64,000 bases of DNA from Closterium sp. NIES-65 (taxonomy: Eukaryota > Streptophyta > Zygnematophyceae > Desmidiales > Closteriaceae): the NCBI GenBank assembly GCA_948144175.1, contig CANXME010001279.1, positions 749,501 through 813,500 on the forward strand. The letters are read 5' to 3'. This document shows positions 10,080 to 21,615 of the stretch, in pieces. The translations under genes were made by a program, and so were the position numbers. Every line of letters starts with the position of its first letter. Position 1 is the stretch's first letter. Below the pieces are notes generated by a model that was not told the DNA's origin, did no database searches, and saw nothing but the letters and a program-made list of their open reading frames with translations.

Positions 10080-11937
10080 CCTTGCTATTGTCGTCACTGA
10101 CCCTTCTTTTGAGTCCACTGCTGCGTGTGCCCTAGTTGCTGAGCTCGTCGACTTTGCTGCTCGCTGTCGTCTAGACTACGCTGCTAGTCTTGTCGCTGAG
10201 TCTGAGTCTGCCTGTCCTCCGTCCGTCGGAGGTGAGTGTGCCCTTGGCACGGACGTCCTTGAGGACAGGCAGGAGGAGTTCCAGTGTCTGGCTGCTGCTT
10301 CACCTCATCTCGTGTCCGTACTGCTTACCCCTGAGGGAGACCCGGATGCACTTGACATCCCGACTCCGCGCTCTTACGCGGAGGCGATAGAGGGTCCCTA
10401 CTCCTCTCAGTGGCAGGCAGCTATGGATGCAGAGATGGCTTCTTGGAAGTCCACAGGCACCTACGTTGACGCTGTCCCCCCTCCTAGGGCGAACATCGTC
10501 AGTGGCATGTGGATCTTCAGGGTGAAGCAACCGCCGGGTTCTCCGCCTCACTTAAAGGCGCGTTACGTGGCTCGTGGCTTCAGTCAGCGGCAGGGAGTTG
10601 ACTACTTTCATACCTTCTCCCCCACCCCAAAGATGACCACTCTTCGGGTACTGCTGCACGTTGCTGCTCACCGTGACTACGAGCTGCACTCTCTCGACTT
10701 CAGCACAGCTTTCTTGCAGGGGAGCCTGCACGAGGAGATCTGGCTGCGCCGCCCACCTGGCTTCACTGGGTCTTTCCCTCCTGGTACCCTGTGGAGTCTC
10801 CGGCGGCCAGTCTACGGTCTCCGCCAGGCGCCACGTGAGTGGCACGACACACTGAGGACTACGCTTGCGGCTCCTGGGTTTGCTCCTTCTACTGCCGACC
10901 CGTCGCTGTTTCTGCGCACCGACACCTCTCTGCCGCCGTTCTACATCCTCGTGTACGTCAACGACTTGGTCTTTGCCACAGCTGACACTGCTGGACTCGC
11001 CTACGTGAAGTCCGAGCTGCAGAAGAGACACACGTGTACTGACCTGGGTGAACTGCGCAGCTACCTTGGCTTGCAGTTCACCCGGGACAGAGCACGCCGC
11101 ACCATTACCCTGACTCAGTCACACATGGTGCAGCAGGTCCTTCAGCGCTTCGGCTTCACGTACTCCTCGCCTCAGGCCACTCCTCTGCCTACTCGCCACT
11201 CACTCTCAGCTCTGCCTTCGGATGAGTCCGTAGAGCCGAGTGGCCCGTATGCAGAGCTTGTTGGCTGCCTCATGTACTTGATGACCTGCACACGACCTGA
11301 CCTTGCATACCCTCTTAGCATTCTTGCACGCTATGTTGCTCCTGGGAGACACAGACCAGAGCACATGGCTGCAGCGAAGAGGGTGTTGCGCTACTTGTGC
11401 AGTACGTCGGGCATGGGGCTAGTGCTTGGAGGGCGGAGTCCAGTGGTCCTCACTGGGCACGCGGACGCTTCTTGGGCTGACGACCAGGCTACGCAGCGGT
11501 CGTCACAGGGTTACACCTTCAGCCTTGGCTCCGGCCCTGTTTCGTGGCGGGCTACTCGCTCTTCTTCTGTTCTCGGCTCCAGTTGTGAGGCTGAGATCTA
11601 CGCTGGGGCCATGGCTGCACAGGAGCTTCGCTGGCTCACCTACCTGCTGACCGACCTTGGAGAGCCGCCTCGTTCTCCTCTAGTCCTGTACGTAGACAAC
11701 AAGACCATGCTGGCCTTGTATGGAGAGCAAAGACTGGAGCACAGAACAAAGCACATTGCTCTTCACTACTTCCTTGCTCGTGAGCTACAGAAGTGTGGTC
11801 AGTTGCGGCTTGTGTACGTGGCCTCTGAGGCCAACAGTGCTGATGTTTTCACCAAGGCACTTCCGCCTTGTGATCATCAGCGCTTCTGCACTCAGCTGGG
11901 TCTTGTCCCTGCCTTGCCTCACTTGCTCACCTCTTGA
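10080..11937 (+). pseudogene. E1 reverse transcriptase and RNase H
   Basis: One uninterrupted frame gives copia reverse transcriptase then RNase H. Landmarks are WKSTGTYVDAVPPP, MWIFRVK, KARYVARGFSQRQGVDY, LHSLDFSTAFLQG, RRPVYGLRQAPREW and the catalytic block YVNDLVFAT at about 10955. The family motif is YVDD, so the first Asp is replaced by Asn through a single base change. RNase H follows with GHADASWADD, SSSCEAEIYA-type residues (here GSSCEAEIYAG), YVDNKTM and ANSADVFTKAL. The frame ends in TGA at 11935-11937. The first 106 bp duplicate sequence left of G2. Otherwise intact, but the Asn probably abolishes polymerase activity. Confidence 0.88.
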
Positions 11938-12133
11938 CCTTGCTTGTACTGTTAGATATATATATACCTGCTCTTGCTTGTCTAGCCTTATATACATATG
12001 TACTCTTGCATGTGAACTGGCCTTGTGGCCTTGAACTTGTGCTCAGATTGTGTGGTGATGTTGTGATCCACCCTGAGCTTGCTTTGCTTTGCTTTGCTTG
12101 ACCGGTCTTGTGACCCCTTGCTCTCCCCAACTT

Positions 12134-12147
12134 TGCCTATTGGGGTG
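12134..12147 (+). promoter_or_regulatory. Polypurine tract of E1
   Basis: GCCTATTGGGGTG directly precedes the 3' LTR. The same CCTATGGGGGTG block precedes the LTRs of E4 (27624-27635) and E5 (59926-59936). Confidence 0.65.
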
Positions 12148-12284
12148 TGTCAGAACATTATAGCTTATACTATTGTGCAGGCTGTAGTGGGGTATCCCAT
12201 AGGGGGTACAACCCAATTAGGGTTAGTACTTGTACCCACTTCATTCATAGTTCATTCATTCTCGTTTCAGTTTTCAGTTTTCTC
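12148..12284 (+). repeat. 3' LTR of E1
   Basis: Second copy of the 5' LTR. It is followed at once by the G0 chromovirus sequence that continues the fragment ending at 1103. Confidence 0.86.
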
Positions 12285-12762
12285 GTTTTATTCCGGCCGA
12301 ATAAGGAGGGTACTATGGTAGACAGCCACATACTGCTTAGTGGGAAAATTGTGACAGACTCATTTCAAATTATTTGTCGATGGGGGAGCCACCCACAGCC
12401 TGATCAATACCGCTACAACACAAAAACTGAGACTGTCACTGGACATACGTATACCTGAGATTGACGCACGACTGGTTGATGGCACACCACTTGCGATACG
12501 GGAACGCGTAGACCAGGTCCGGATTCGATGCGGGGGTAACTTCATGTTTAGTCAAGAAATGCTCACGTCAACCCTCGACGAAGCAGACATTTTACTCGGT
12601 CGTGATTGGCTGCGATGACACAATCCGCGAATCAATTGGACGACGGATGACTGCACCGTGCGAGTGAACGGAAACAACATCGCCTTGCATCGCTGGGGCT
12701 CGCTTGAGTCTTCGTCGGTGCGTCTCAACGCGATTACGATGAAACACGCCGTAGCGGCATGA
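12285..12762 (+). pseudogene. Chromovirus G0 aspartic protease fragment
   Basis: A frame from about 12370 to the stop at 12760-12762 has LFVDGGATHSLIN, the retroviral-type aspartic protease active site with Gly in place of Ser in DSGA. Next come the substrate-flap-like region and ADILLGRDWL, the usual protease C-terminal signature. TGA at 12616-12618 interrupts it directly after GRDWLR. About 80 bases before it are scrambled. It continues the gag fragment at 1-1103 across E1 in the same orientation, so both are most simply one element. Sequence beyond 12762 belongs to E3. Confidence 0.8.
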
Positions 12763-15264
12763 GGTACGGGCGGGAATCCTGCTCTACCCTCTCATGGTGC
12801 GGTCGTGACTCCTCCTCTACCTTCTCCTGCTGCTGCTGCGGCAGCTGCTGCTGTTGCTGGTGCTGCTGCTGCTGCTCTTGCTGCTGTGCCCTCTCAAACC
12901 GCTCACGCTCCTCCCTCTCCAACCTGAGGAGACGCTGCTCACGGGTCAGGAAACGTACATTGCACGGTGTAGGCGCCACAGTGCTAGTGCCTCCAGCTCC
13001 AGCACCCCCCGAACCAGCACCTCCACCACCGACACCCCCGGGGCCTCCAGTACCTCCCGCAGGAACACCCTCGGGCTCCGCAACAACCGGCCGCAGAGAA
13101 GAACGAGGAGGAAACTGCGGGACGGACGGGAAGCCAGGGGGTGAGGCGGGGCGAGGTCGCCGAGTCGAGGCTGCCGTGTCCTCCACAGGACTGACCTCCA
13201 CGCCCACAGCCCCTGCACCCCCAGAGCCGACACCACCAGCTCCTGCAGCCCCAGTACCCTCACCCTCCGCAAGTGCACCTCCCGCACCCCCAGACACGAC
13301 AGGAACTAGACTCTGCGGGGGGGGAGACTGCGGAGTGACGTGCGACACACCTGACGGGGCAGGATGCGAGGGGGGGGGGGCTACCGGGGCGACCGGTGGG
13401 GGCTCAAGGGTGAGGAACATTGGGGGGGAAAAGACCTCAGTACCACGGTGGGGGCGACTCCTGTAGTAACAGACAGACTCGTCGAATGTGGCGTCCTGAG
13501 AAGCGAAGAACTGGTAGGTGACCGGGTCGTAGAACACCCAGCCGGGGGCGTCCAGCGGGAAGCCAAGAAAGACGCAGGCACGAGTGCGCGGAGACAACTT
13601 GTTTGCGCTAGGGGCGCGAACGTGAGCCAAAGAACCCCAGACATGGAAGGCAGCTGCTACGCCCGCAGAACGTGTCCAAAGGGAGACCGGCGTCACCCGT
13701 GGCCATGCGTCGCTGAGCCACAGGTTCAGCTGGTGCGCGGCGTAGCGGATTGCCTGAGGCCACAAGAACTGGGGGGCACCAGCATGGCACATGGAGGTCC
13801 GGGCAACCTCCATGACCTGGCCGATGCGTCGCTCGGCTACACCGTTCTGCTGCGGTGAGGCTGGTAGCGTGTAAGACTGGATGATCCCCCGACCCTGATA
13901 GAACGTCTCGAGGTGGGTGGAAGAAAACTCACCACCACGATCTAAGTGTAGGCGAAGCCCACATAAGCCGTGGGCGCCACCCCATGCTAGCAGCCACGGC
14001 TCGAGGATGGTAGGCACGTCGGCCTTCCGTCGCGAGGGGATAACCGTGGTGTAGCGGGAGTAGTCGTCCACCACAATCAGGAAGTAACGCTCCTGACGTG
14101 GCCCAAGGACTGGGGAGGGGCCCTAGACGTCCAAGTGCAGGGTCTGGAAGGGAGCCGTGGTGGGGGGGAACGAGGAGGAGTGAGGGGCAGCGCGCTGCCG
14201 ACCCTCGACGCAAGGAGTGCACAGGGGCGCAAGCGAGCGGGGAAGCGGTGCAAGCGAGTCTGGGAGACGTGAGACTAGACAATAACGTGCCATCCTACTG
14301 AGACGCGGAAACGACGGGTGACCTAGACAGTGGTGCCAGAGGACCGACGGGTGGGTGAGGGACCGACAGTCACACGACACAGCAGCTACCTGACCTGACC
14401 TGACCAGACCAAGTGTGGTGGGACCTAGTGTGTAGTGAGTACAGACCAGAGCCCGGCTCCCTGTGAAAAGTGGCCAGAGGGGCCCCAATGGTACCGACTG
14501 TGCAAGAGGCAACATGCTCGTCGACTGGGAAAGTAGTGACTACACCTAAGTCGTGGAGGTGACTGACACCCACCAGGTTCCTGGAGAACAAGGGGGTGTA
14601 GTAACTCATAAGGAACCCAGAGGGAGCCGCCGGACACGGGAGACTGGTGGTGCTGCGGGCAACTATAGGTCCCACAGAGGGGTCAGCCAAGGCGACAGTG
14701 ACTGGAGAGCGCAGTGGTGTGAGGTCAGTACAGTCGCGAAAGAAACAGCTGGACGCTCCAGAGTCTAGGGTGAAGGAAAGCTGTGCAGTCTGTGAGGTCA
14801 CACCCGAGCCAGCTACAAAGGCTGGTAGACTAGTGGTAGCTGCAGCTCCTATACAAAGACCCTCAGAGGCGCCTGGACTGGAAACAACACACGCACCAAG
14901 ACTAAGGAACACATGTCTCTACTCGTGCAGTCCGGAACGGTCCTAGAGTAGGTAGGTGAGACTCAACTGGTGTAGTAGTGCGCTGGCGAAGTCGCGAGGG
15001 CCAGTGCGGTGTGATAGTGTGAGGACCAAAACGCTCACGGTGGAGGTCGTCAAGTCGACGGTAGTAGCTGGACGCAGAGTGGTCAGGACTCCAACAGGTG
15101 GTGCCAGCACCAGGGCCTGTCAGGGCCCAGTACCCGCAAGGGCCGACGTCTTGCCCACTGCTAGCTGAGCCACTGCTGAGGGCTCCACCCTTTGGACCCG
15201 CAGGTCCCCACTGCCAGGAGTGCTGTGGCTGGCCCTGCTGCTGTAGAACTCTAGTACACGCCAT
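12763..15264 (-). pseudogene. E3 gag C-terminus, protease and integrase remnant
   Basis: Reading right to left, 15264-14902 gives a gag tail with RLDDLHRERFGP. 14912-14370 has the aspartic protease FTLDSGASSCFF. 14515-14123 gives the pre-integrase zinc region (LWHHCLGHPSFPRL, CTPCVEGRQR). 14074-12763 gives the integrase core with MVDDYSRYTTV, LHLDRGGEFSS and QQNGVAERRIG, then a Gly-rich stretch and a Gln-rich tail (a CAG/CTG run near 12830-12890). Several frame changes and a stop separate the pieces. The protein stops near the 12763 junction, so no reverse transcriptase follows. Confidence 0.83.
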
Positions 15265-15480
15265 GTGAGCCTATGCTGCTGCTGGTTCTACTGGGGGCAG
15301 CCTAAGCTGCTGCTGGTTCTGCTGGGGGCACCCTAAGCTGCTGCTGGTGCACTGGGGGCAGCCTAAGCTGCTGATGGTGCGCTGGCGGTAGCCTAAGCTG
15401 CTGCTCGAGCGCTGGGGCAGCCTGTGCTGCTTCTGGTTTTGCTGGGGGCAGCCTAAACTGCTGCTACTGGTGGGACAGCA
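15265..15480. repeat. Minisatellite of about 33-bp units in the E3 leader
   Basis: Units of the type GGGGGCAGCCTAAGCTGCTG recur about six times with small length changes. They form the E3 leader next to its coding region. Confidence 0.75.
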
Positions 15481-16440
15481 GGTGCGGTTTGGTGCGGTTT
15501 TGCACGGTTCTGTGCGGTTCCGTGCAGTTCTGCGGGGTGGAGAGTACCGGGTGGGGCAACTGATTCTGGGTTAGGTGACTGGAACAGGTGGGGCAGCAGC
15601 TCTGGCTGGAACGGGTGGGGCAACGGGTGCGGTTCTGTGCAGTTCTGTGCAGTGCAGTGCGGTTCTGGGCGGTTCTGTGCGGTTCTGTGCGGTTTTGCGG
15701 GGTGGAGAGTACCGGGTGGGGCGGCTGATTCTGGGTGAGGTGACTGGTACGGGTGGGGCAGCGGGTGCGGTTCTGTGCAGTCCAGTGCGGTTCTGCGCGG
15801 TTCTGTGCGGTTTTGTGCGGTATGCAGGGTGGAGAGTACCGGATGGGGAGGCTGATTTCGTGTGAGGTGACTAGAACAAGTGGGGCAGCAAGTCTGGCTG
15901 GAACGGGTGGGGCAGCGGGTGCAATTCTGTGCGGTTCTGTGCAATTCAGTGCGGTTCTGCGTGGTTCTGTGCGGTTCTGTGCGGTTCTGCGGGGTGGAGA
16001 GTACCGGGTGGGGAGGCTGATTTCGGGTGAGGTGACTAGAACGGGTGGAGCAGCAGCTCTGGCTGGAACGGGTGGGGCAGCGGGTGCGTATCTGTGCAGT
16101 TGTGTGCAGTTCAGTGCGGTTCTGCACGGTTCTGTGCAGTTCTGTGCGGTTCTGTGGGGTGGAGAGTACTGGGTGGGGAGGCTGATTTCGGGTGAGGTGA
16201 CTAGAACGGGTGGGGCAGCAGCTCTGGCTGGAACGGGTGGGGCAGCGGGTGCGGTTCTGTGCGGATCCGTGCAGTTCAGTGCGGTTCTACGCGGTTCTGT
16301 GCGGTTCTGCGGGGTGGAGAGTACCAGGTGGGGAGGCTGATTTCGGGTGAGGTGACTAGAATGGGTGGGGCAGCAGCTCTGGCTGGAACGGGTGGGGCAG
16401 CGGGTGCGGTTCTGTGCGATTCTGTGCAGTTCAGTCCGAT
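15481..16440. repeat. 165-bp tandem repeat, about six units, in the E3 leader
   Basis: The landmark GTGGAGAGTACCGG recurs near 15538, 15703, 15829, 15993, 16158 and 16312, giving spacings of about 165, 126, 164, 165 and 154 bp. Within each unit a GGTTCTGTGC 10-mer is itself repeated. Long open frames on both strands here (Thr/Arg/Asn/Pro-rich on the minus strand) come from the repeat and are not taken as genes. Confidence 0.85.
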
Positions 16441-16477
16441 TTCTGGTGTGGCGGCGGATTTTTGCTCGTGGGGCGGC

Positions 16478-17123
16478 TGTAACAAGACGAAGGCGATCTC
16501 GCCTCCCTCGATTTCGCCAACTCAGCTCCTTCTGATTCGAACCAGAATTCGGAACACGCCCTAAGTACATTTCGGGAATTCAATGTTGGAATCCAACGTT
16601 GAATTGTGCGGCTCGTAATTCTCAGTTTCCAATCTTGGGAACAATTCCAGAGAGTACGCTAGTGCTGGACACAGCACGGCAGAGAACTCCAACAGCGCAG
16701 CAAAGCAATTGACAGCACAAGCAAGCATAGCTTCCTACAGCTATGGCTACTTTCAACGGTGCTCATGATCATCATTACCTACTATAGTGTGGACGACAAC
16801 AAGACAAATAGTCTCTGCCCATGTGTTTAGTGAATTCCTAGGCTATGCTTATTGGTTCTAGGATATGACAACAAGGCTAGTATCTCTTGTAAATAATCAT
16901 AGTGACTATGCCTTGCTATTGTTAGCTCAAGGAATAATAATGGCGATCTGAGCGACCAGCTCGAGACGCCTATGCTAGTATCCTAGTATATTAGGATGCA
17001 TCTCTGAAATGTATGCCATCATATGATCTCTTGTAAAGCTATCTTACTACTTTCATCCATAAATTCTCCTAAGAACGCTTCCTACTACTAATACTCTGCC
17101 AAAACAGCTTTGTGGCTGTTTCA
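16478..17123 (+). repeat. 5' LTR of G3
   Basis: 646 bp from TGTAACAAGACGAAGG to GGCTGTTTCA. It differs from the 3' LTR by scattered single bases, for example one extra T at about 16830, which suggests recent insertion. Confidence 0.92.
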
Positions 17124-17137
17124 TTTGGTATTCGAGC
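17124..17137 (+). promoter_or_regulatory. Primer-binding site of G3
   Basis: TTTGGTATTCGAGC follows the LTR and is a diverged Met-tRNA complement. Confidence 0.65.
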
Positions 17138-17171
17138 TATCTTCGACCCTCCTTTTCTTGAGAACAGCGTC

Positions 17172-18086
17172 ATGACGACTAGTAAGGTATCTTCTCGTGA
17201 TGAATGGGCCAGCTACTTGGAAACGTACCGAGCCCAACTTGTTGCTGAAGTTAGAGAGAGCTTGCAAGCAGAGATGCAAGCTAGTGTAGCTGCAGCTGGA
17301 GTGGCGGCAGCAACCTCGAGCCCTGTTGCACCGCCAGACGGAAATCAGCGCGCTAGACCCGCTCTTCCTGATTTTTTCTTTCCCGGGAGAAACCAACCTG
17401 TCGTGAGCCGTTGGCTATTTTTTGTTGAGCAATACCTGCTCCTAAGTCACATAGTTCCTGCCGAGTGGACTGCTTTCACTGGCACCCTTCTTCGTGGATC
17501 TGCTATCACCTGGTGGCAATCCGTGCATGCAACCATCCAGTCATGGGATCAATTCAAGCAAGTCTTCACTGCTACCTTTCAACCGGTGAACCCGAACATC
17601 CGAGCACGAGACTCCTTGGCTACTCTGAAGCAGCTCAAATCTGTTCAAGAATACACTTCTCGCTTCCGTGACATCGCTCAAGAGATCCCGGACCTTTGTG
17701 ATGCTGAACGGATGGATCGTTTCAAGCGCGGGCTGAAAACGAACGTGCGCATGGAGGTCGAGCTGAGGGACTGCTCTACGCTCGAGGAAATGATACGCGT
17801 GGCTGAACGGTATGATGGTGTCCATTACGCATACAACAGGCCTCGCTTTCCTCGTAGCCCGTTCCTCCCGTTTGCTCCCTCCTACCAGCCCTCTACTCCA
17901 ACGGACTCAAATCAGCAAGAACCTGCACCTATGGACCTGGACCTGATGGAGAAGAGGAAGAGGAACCCGAGGCCTGTCGTCGTATGCTACAAGTGCAGCA
18001 AGAAATGGCACATCTGGAAAGTATGCGGCCAGCGCAACAATCTGCTCCCCATCCTTCCAACGCCGGGAAACTCAAGCCGCCAGTAA
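17172..18086 (+). CDS. gag: G3 Gag polyprotein
   Basis: The start at 17172 ([12 protein letters not shown]) was chosen because the longer frame begins inside the LTR; it gives 304 residues. An N-terminal helical segment is followed by the capsid domain ([47 protein letters not shown]) and the C-terminal block [15 protein letters not shown] zinc knuckle [14 protein letters not shown] stands near the end, all four ligands present. The frame closes at 18086, while the pol frame is already open from 17984. The offset between them (frame 0 to frame 2) fits a -1 frameshift in the 100-bp overlap, the usual way chromoviruses make Gag-Pol. Confidence 0.88.
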   Translation: MTTSKVSSRDEWASYLETYRAQLVAEVRESLQAEMQASVAAAGVAAATSSPVAPPDGNQRARPALPDFFFPGRNQPVVSRWLFFVEQYLLLSHIVPAEWTAFTGTLLRGSAITWWQSVHATIQSWDQFKQVFTATFQPVNPNIRARDSLATLKQLKSVQEYTSRFRDIAQEIPDLCDAERMDRFKRGLKTNVRMEVELRDCSTLEEMIRVAERYDGVHYAYNRPRFPRSPFLPFAPSYQPSTPTDSNQQEPAPMDLDLMEKRKRNPRPVVVCYKCSKKWHIWKVCGQRNNLLPILPTPGNSSRQ

Positions 18087-21000
18087 ACTCGGGGCAACTT
18101 TTTGGTGACTTTACCTGCCCCACTATCTCTTCTCTTGAAAGTCGTAACCCCTCTGAACCCCTTCTCCTTTCTATGCTGATTCGCGGTCAGAAAGTGAAAG
18201 CCCTACTTGACAGTGGTGCTTCCTCTAGCTTCATCTCCTCCTCTCTACTCTCCAAGCTTTCCCTCCCAACTCAAACTGATTCCCTACCTCAAACAGTGTT
18301 GATGGCGAACGGAACCTCGATCTCATGCGGACGAGTACCATTTCCTGTTTCATGCACCATTGGACCTTACAGAGACAAAATTCAGTTTCAGCAAGCATTT
18401 CTTGGAGATCATGAAGTGATTCCTGGACGTGACTGGCTTTCCTTTAAAAACCCCAAGATTGATTGGACCCTTGGAACCATCACCATCTCTCACTCTGGAA
18501 GAGACATCTCCTTACCTACCTTCTCCTCCTCCTCCTCCTCCTCCTCCTCTACCCCCACTTGTTGCAACCTCCTCTCAAAACGGCAACTAAAAAAATCGCT
18601 CAAGGACCCAAGCTCTCAATTCTTCCTCTGTTTTTTTAATCAAATTTCAGAAACTCCTATTCTCCGTTCCCCTCCCAAGGTTGCTGAAATCCCTTCTGAA
18701 ATTCAACAGGTTGTCAATGAGTTCAAAGACATCTTCCCTGCTGATCTTCCTTCTTCACTTCCTCCCAAGCGTGCCATCGATCACCGCATCATCTTGCAAC
18801 CCGGTGCTGAACCTACTGTTCATGCTATGTACCGGATGAGCGCTGCCGAGCTGAAAGAAGTTCAGAAGCAGTTGGAGGAGCTTCTTGAGAAGGGCTTCAT
18901 CCGCGTCAGCTCCTCTCCCTATGCAGCACCGATTCTCTTCGTCAAAAAGAAAGATGGCAGCATGCGCATGTGCGTTGACTACCGTGCGCTCAACAAAATC
19001 ACCGTCAAGAATCGCTACCCGCTACCTCGAGTGGAAGAACTCTTTGATCAACTTGGTGAGGCCACAATTTTCAGCAAGCTGGACCTACGAAGTGGTTACC
19101 ATCAAGTCGTGTCGCTGATGAAGACATCGAGAAAACTGCCTTTCGAACACGGTATGGGCATTTTGAGTTTCTCGTACTTCCTTTCGGACTAACGAATGCC
19201 CCTGCCACCTTCATGTCCTTGATGCACAGTGTCTTTCGGGATTTCTTGGACCGGTTTGTCATCATCTTCATCGATGACATTCTGATTTATAGCAAATCCT
19301 TGAAGGAACACGCCGAGCATCTAAGGCAAGTCTTCACACGGCTTCGTGAGCATCGTCTCTTTGTCAAACAGAGCAAGTGTGAGTTTGCCAAGCCCTCGAT
19401 TCCTTTCCTGGGCCACATCATCTCACACAACCAGCTTGCTATGGACCCTTCCAAAGTCAACGCCATCAGGGAATGGAAGGAGCCAACCTCTATCAAGGAA
19501 GTGCAAGCCTTCCTTGGTCTTGCCAACTACTACCGCAAGTTCATTCGACACTTTGCTGCCATCACCTCTCCCCTATCCAACCTTCTTCGCAAAACTGAAC
19601 CACTCCATTGGGACTCTGACCAGCAAACTGCCTTCAATGCTCTCAAGTGTGCACTAACCTCTTCTCCTACTTTAGCCCTACCCAACCCCTCCCTTCCCTA
19701 CGTGATATGGACAGATGCGTCTCAGGTTGCAACGGGTGCAATTCTCTGTCAAGATCAAGGGCATGGCCTTCAGCCTATCGCCTTCGAGTCACGGAAACTC
19801 AAACCTGCCGAGTGCAACTATGCTACTCACGATCGCGAGGCGCTGGCCATCGTCCATGCAATCAAGAAGTGGCGCTGCTATGTTCACATGCAGCCCGTCA
19901 CTGTCTTAACCGATCACTGCACCCTGCAATACCTGAAGACGCAGCCCCATCTCACCCCGAGGCAGGCCCGATGGATGGAGTACCTAGAACAGTACGTACC
20001 GGAGCTGAAAATCGAGTACCGCGCTGGCCGCCTCAACCCTGCTGATTCCTTGACCCGGCCTCCTCAACCTCAGCTCACCACCATCGGAAGCGTCACATGG
20101 GACGAAAGTTTCATCAAGAAGTTCACCAAAGGGTATCGTCGTGACCGTTTCTATCTCTACTCTGCTGCTGATGATAAACCTGTCTTCTACAAATCCCCCT
20201 TTTGGTATAAGGCAGATTCCCAAGTCATCTGCGTCCCCGTAGAGCGCAAGCTTCGTCACCTCCTGCTACGCGAGCATCATGACCAGAATGGGCACTTCGG
20301 AGTGGACAAAACCCTTGCTGCCATCTCTTCCAGCTTCTTCTGGCCCAAGCTCTCTCGAGATGTCCGCTCCTTCGTACGCAGCTGCCACACATGCCAGTGC
20401 AACAAGGCTCGCAACGCTGCACCCTACGGCCTCCTACACCCTCAGGAAATCCCTCAACTCCCATGGACTCATGTGACACTCGATTTCATCACAGATCTGC
20501 CCCGCACCTCCTCCCATCACAACGCTATCCTCACAGTGGTAGACAAACTCAGCAAGATGGCACACTTCCTCCCTACCTCCAGCACCGCTACAGCTGAGAA
20601 CGTCGCTGATCTCTTCTTCAACGAGGTGGTACGCCTCCATGGCATTCCTTCCGTACTAATCAGTGACCGTGATTCTCGGTTTGTTGGCAGATTTTGGCAG
20701 TCCCTTTTCAACAGATTGGGCACCAAGATTCGTCTCTCCACTGCCTACCATCCTCAGTCCGATGGGCAGACCGAGAGGATGAACCGAACCCTTGAAGATG
20801 CCCTGCGTGCATGCGTGAGTGCACGGCAAAACGATTGGGACCAGCACCTGCCATCAATCGAATTCTCCTACAACAACACGGTGAACCTCGCCACGGGAAA
20901 AACCCCTTTCTTCCTCGCTACAGGGCAGCAGCCCCGCACACCGGCTTCTCTCGTACGCAGCAGTGACACCAAACCAGCAGCCGAATTCCTCTCCACTCGG

Positions 21001-21615
21001 GAAAAGACCATTGCAGCAGCATGCGCTTCCTTGCTCAAATCCCAACACCGAATGATCCGGTACGCCGATCAACACCGTCGTGACATTCAGTTCCACGTAG
21101 GTGACCAAGTCCTTCTCTCCACCACTAACCTTCCCTTGCTGCAAAAAGTTCTCACTCGTAAGCTTGCACCTCGTTTCATCGGCCCTTTAACCATCACCCA
21201 AGTTCTCTCTCCTCTCACCTATCGCTTGAAAATTCCACCACACATCAACATACACCCTGTTTTTCACGTTCAGCTCCTACGTCCTTACCACATTCCTCCA
21301 GCCCACTTTCCCCTCTTACCTCTGCCTCCTCGGCCTCCTATGTTCACATCTAACCCTGATCTCTTTGAGGTTGAGAAAATTCTGTCCCATGAAACCTCTC
21401 CTCACGGCACTTACTTCCTTGTTAAGTGGCGTGGGAAAGACTCCTCTCACAACCTCTGGATACCCGAGACAAGCCTTCAGAATGCCCAAAGAGCCCTTCA
21501 GAGCAACCTTGCATCTGCTCAAGCACCGAGGATGGTGCTTGCTGGAGAGGGGAGTAATGTAACAAGACGAAGGCGATCTCGCCTCCCTCGATTTCGCCAA
21601 CTCAGCTCCTTGTGA
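17984..21615 (+). pseudogene. pol: G3 Pol polyprotein with a single-base deletion
   Basis: Frame one (17984-about 19108) gives protease ([23 protein letters not shown]) and the N-terminal half of reverse transcriptase ([30 protein letters not shown]). One base is missing after 19108, which moves the reading to the second frame, from there to 21615. That frame resumes with the [10 protein letters not shown] region, FIDDILIYS (the YxDD box as FIDD), RNase H with IWTDASQVATGAIL and a DREALA block, integrase with an HHCC zinc finger (HFGV, CHTCQC), and core residues LDFITDLP, ISDRDSRF and DGQTERMNRTLED. It ends in a chromodomain (FEVEKILSHE, FLVKWRGKDSSHNLW). The stop lies 57 bp inside the 3' LTR. 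Apart from the deletion no lesion is seen. Confidence 0.9.
21545..21557 (+). promoter_or_regulatory. Polypurine tract of G3
   Basis: GAGAGGGGAGTAA directly precedes the 3' LTR and lies inside the pol reading frame. Confidence 0.65.

Larger units (their letters stand above)
1104..12284 (+). mobile_element. Ty1/copia LTR retrotransposon E1, interrupted by chromovirus G2
   Basis: Near-identical short LTRs bound the element (1104-1234 and 12148-12284). A tRNA-Met-type primer site follows the 5' LTR and a purine tract precedes the 3' LTR. Internal order is leader repeats, gag C-terminus, protease, integrase, reverse transcriptase, RNase H, which is the copia order. A chromovirus (5796-10079) interrupts it between integrase and reverse transcriptase. 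No convincing target-site duplication is visible. The element lies inside the older chromovirus G0, whose gag and protease flank it. Close LTR similarity suggests a fairly recent insertion, but the coding region has a frameshift and a changed catalytic residue, so it is unlikely to be autonomous. Confidence 0.88.

Noticed and set aside
15453..16570. Minus-strand frames rich in RTAQNRTEP
   Set aside because: Translation of the 165-bp tandem repeat in the E3 leader, not a recognised protein.
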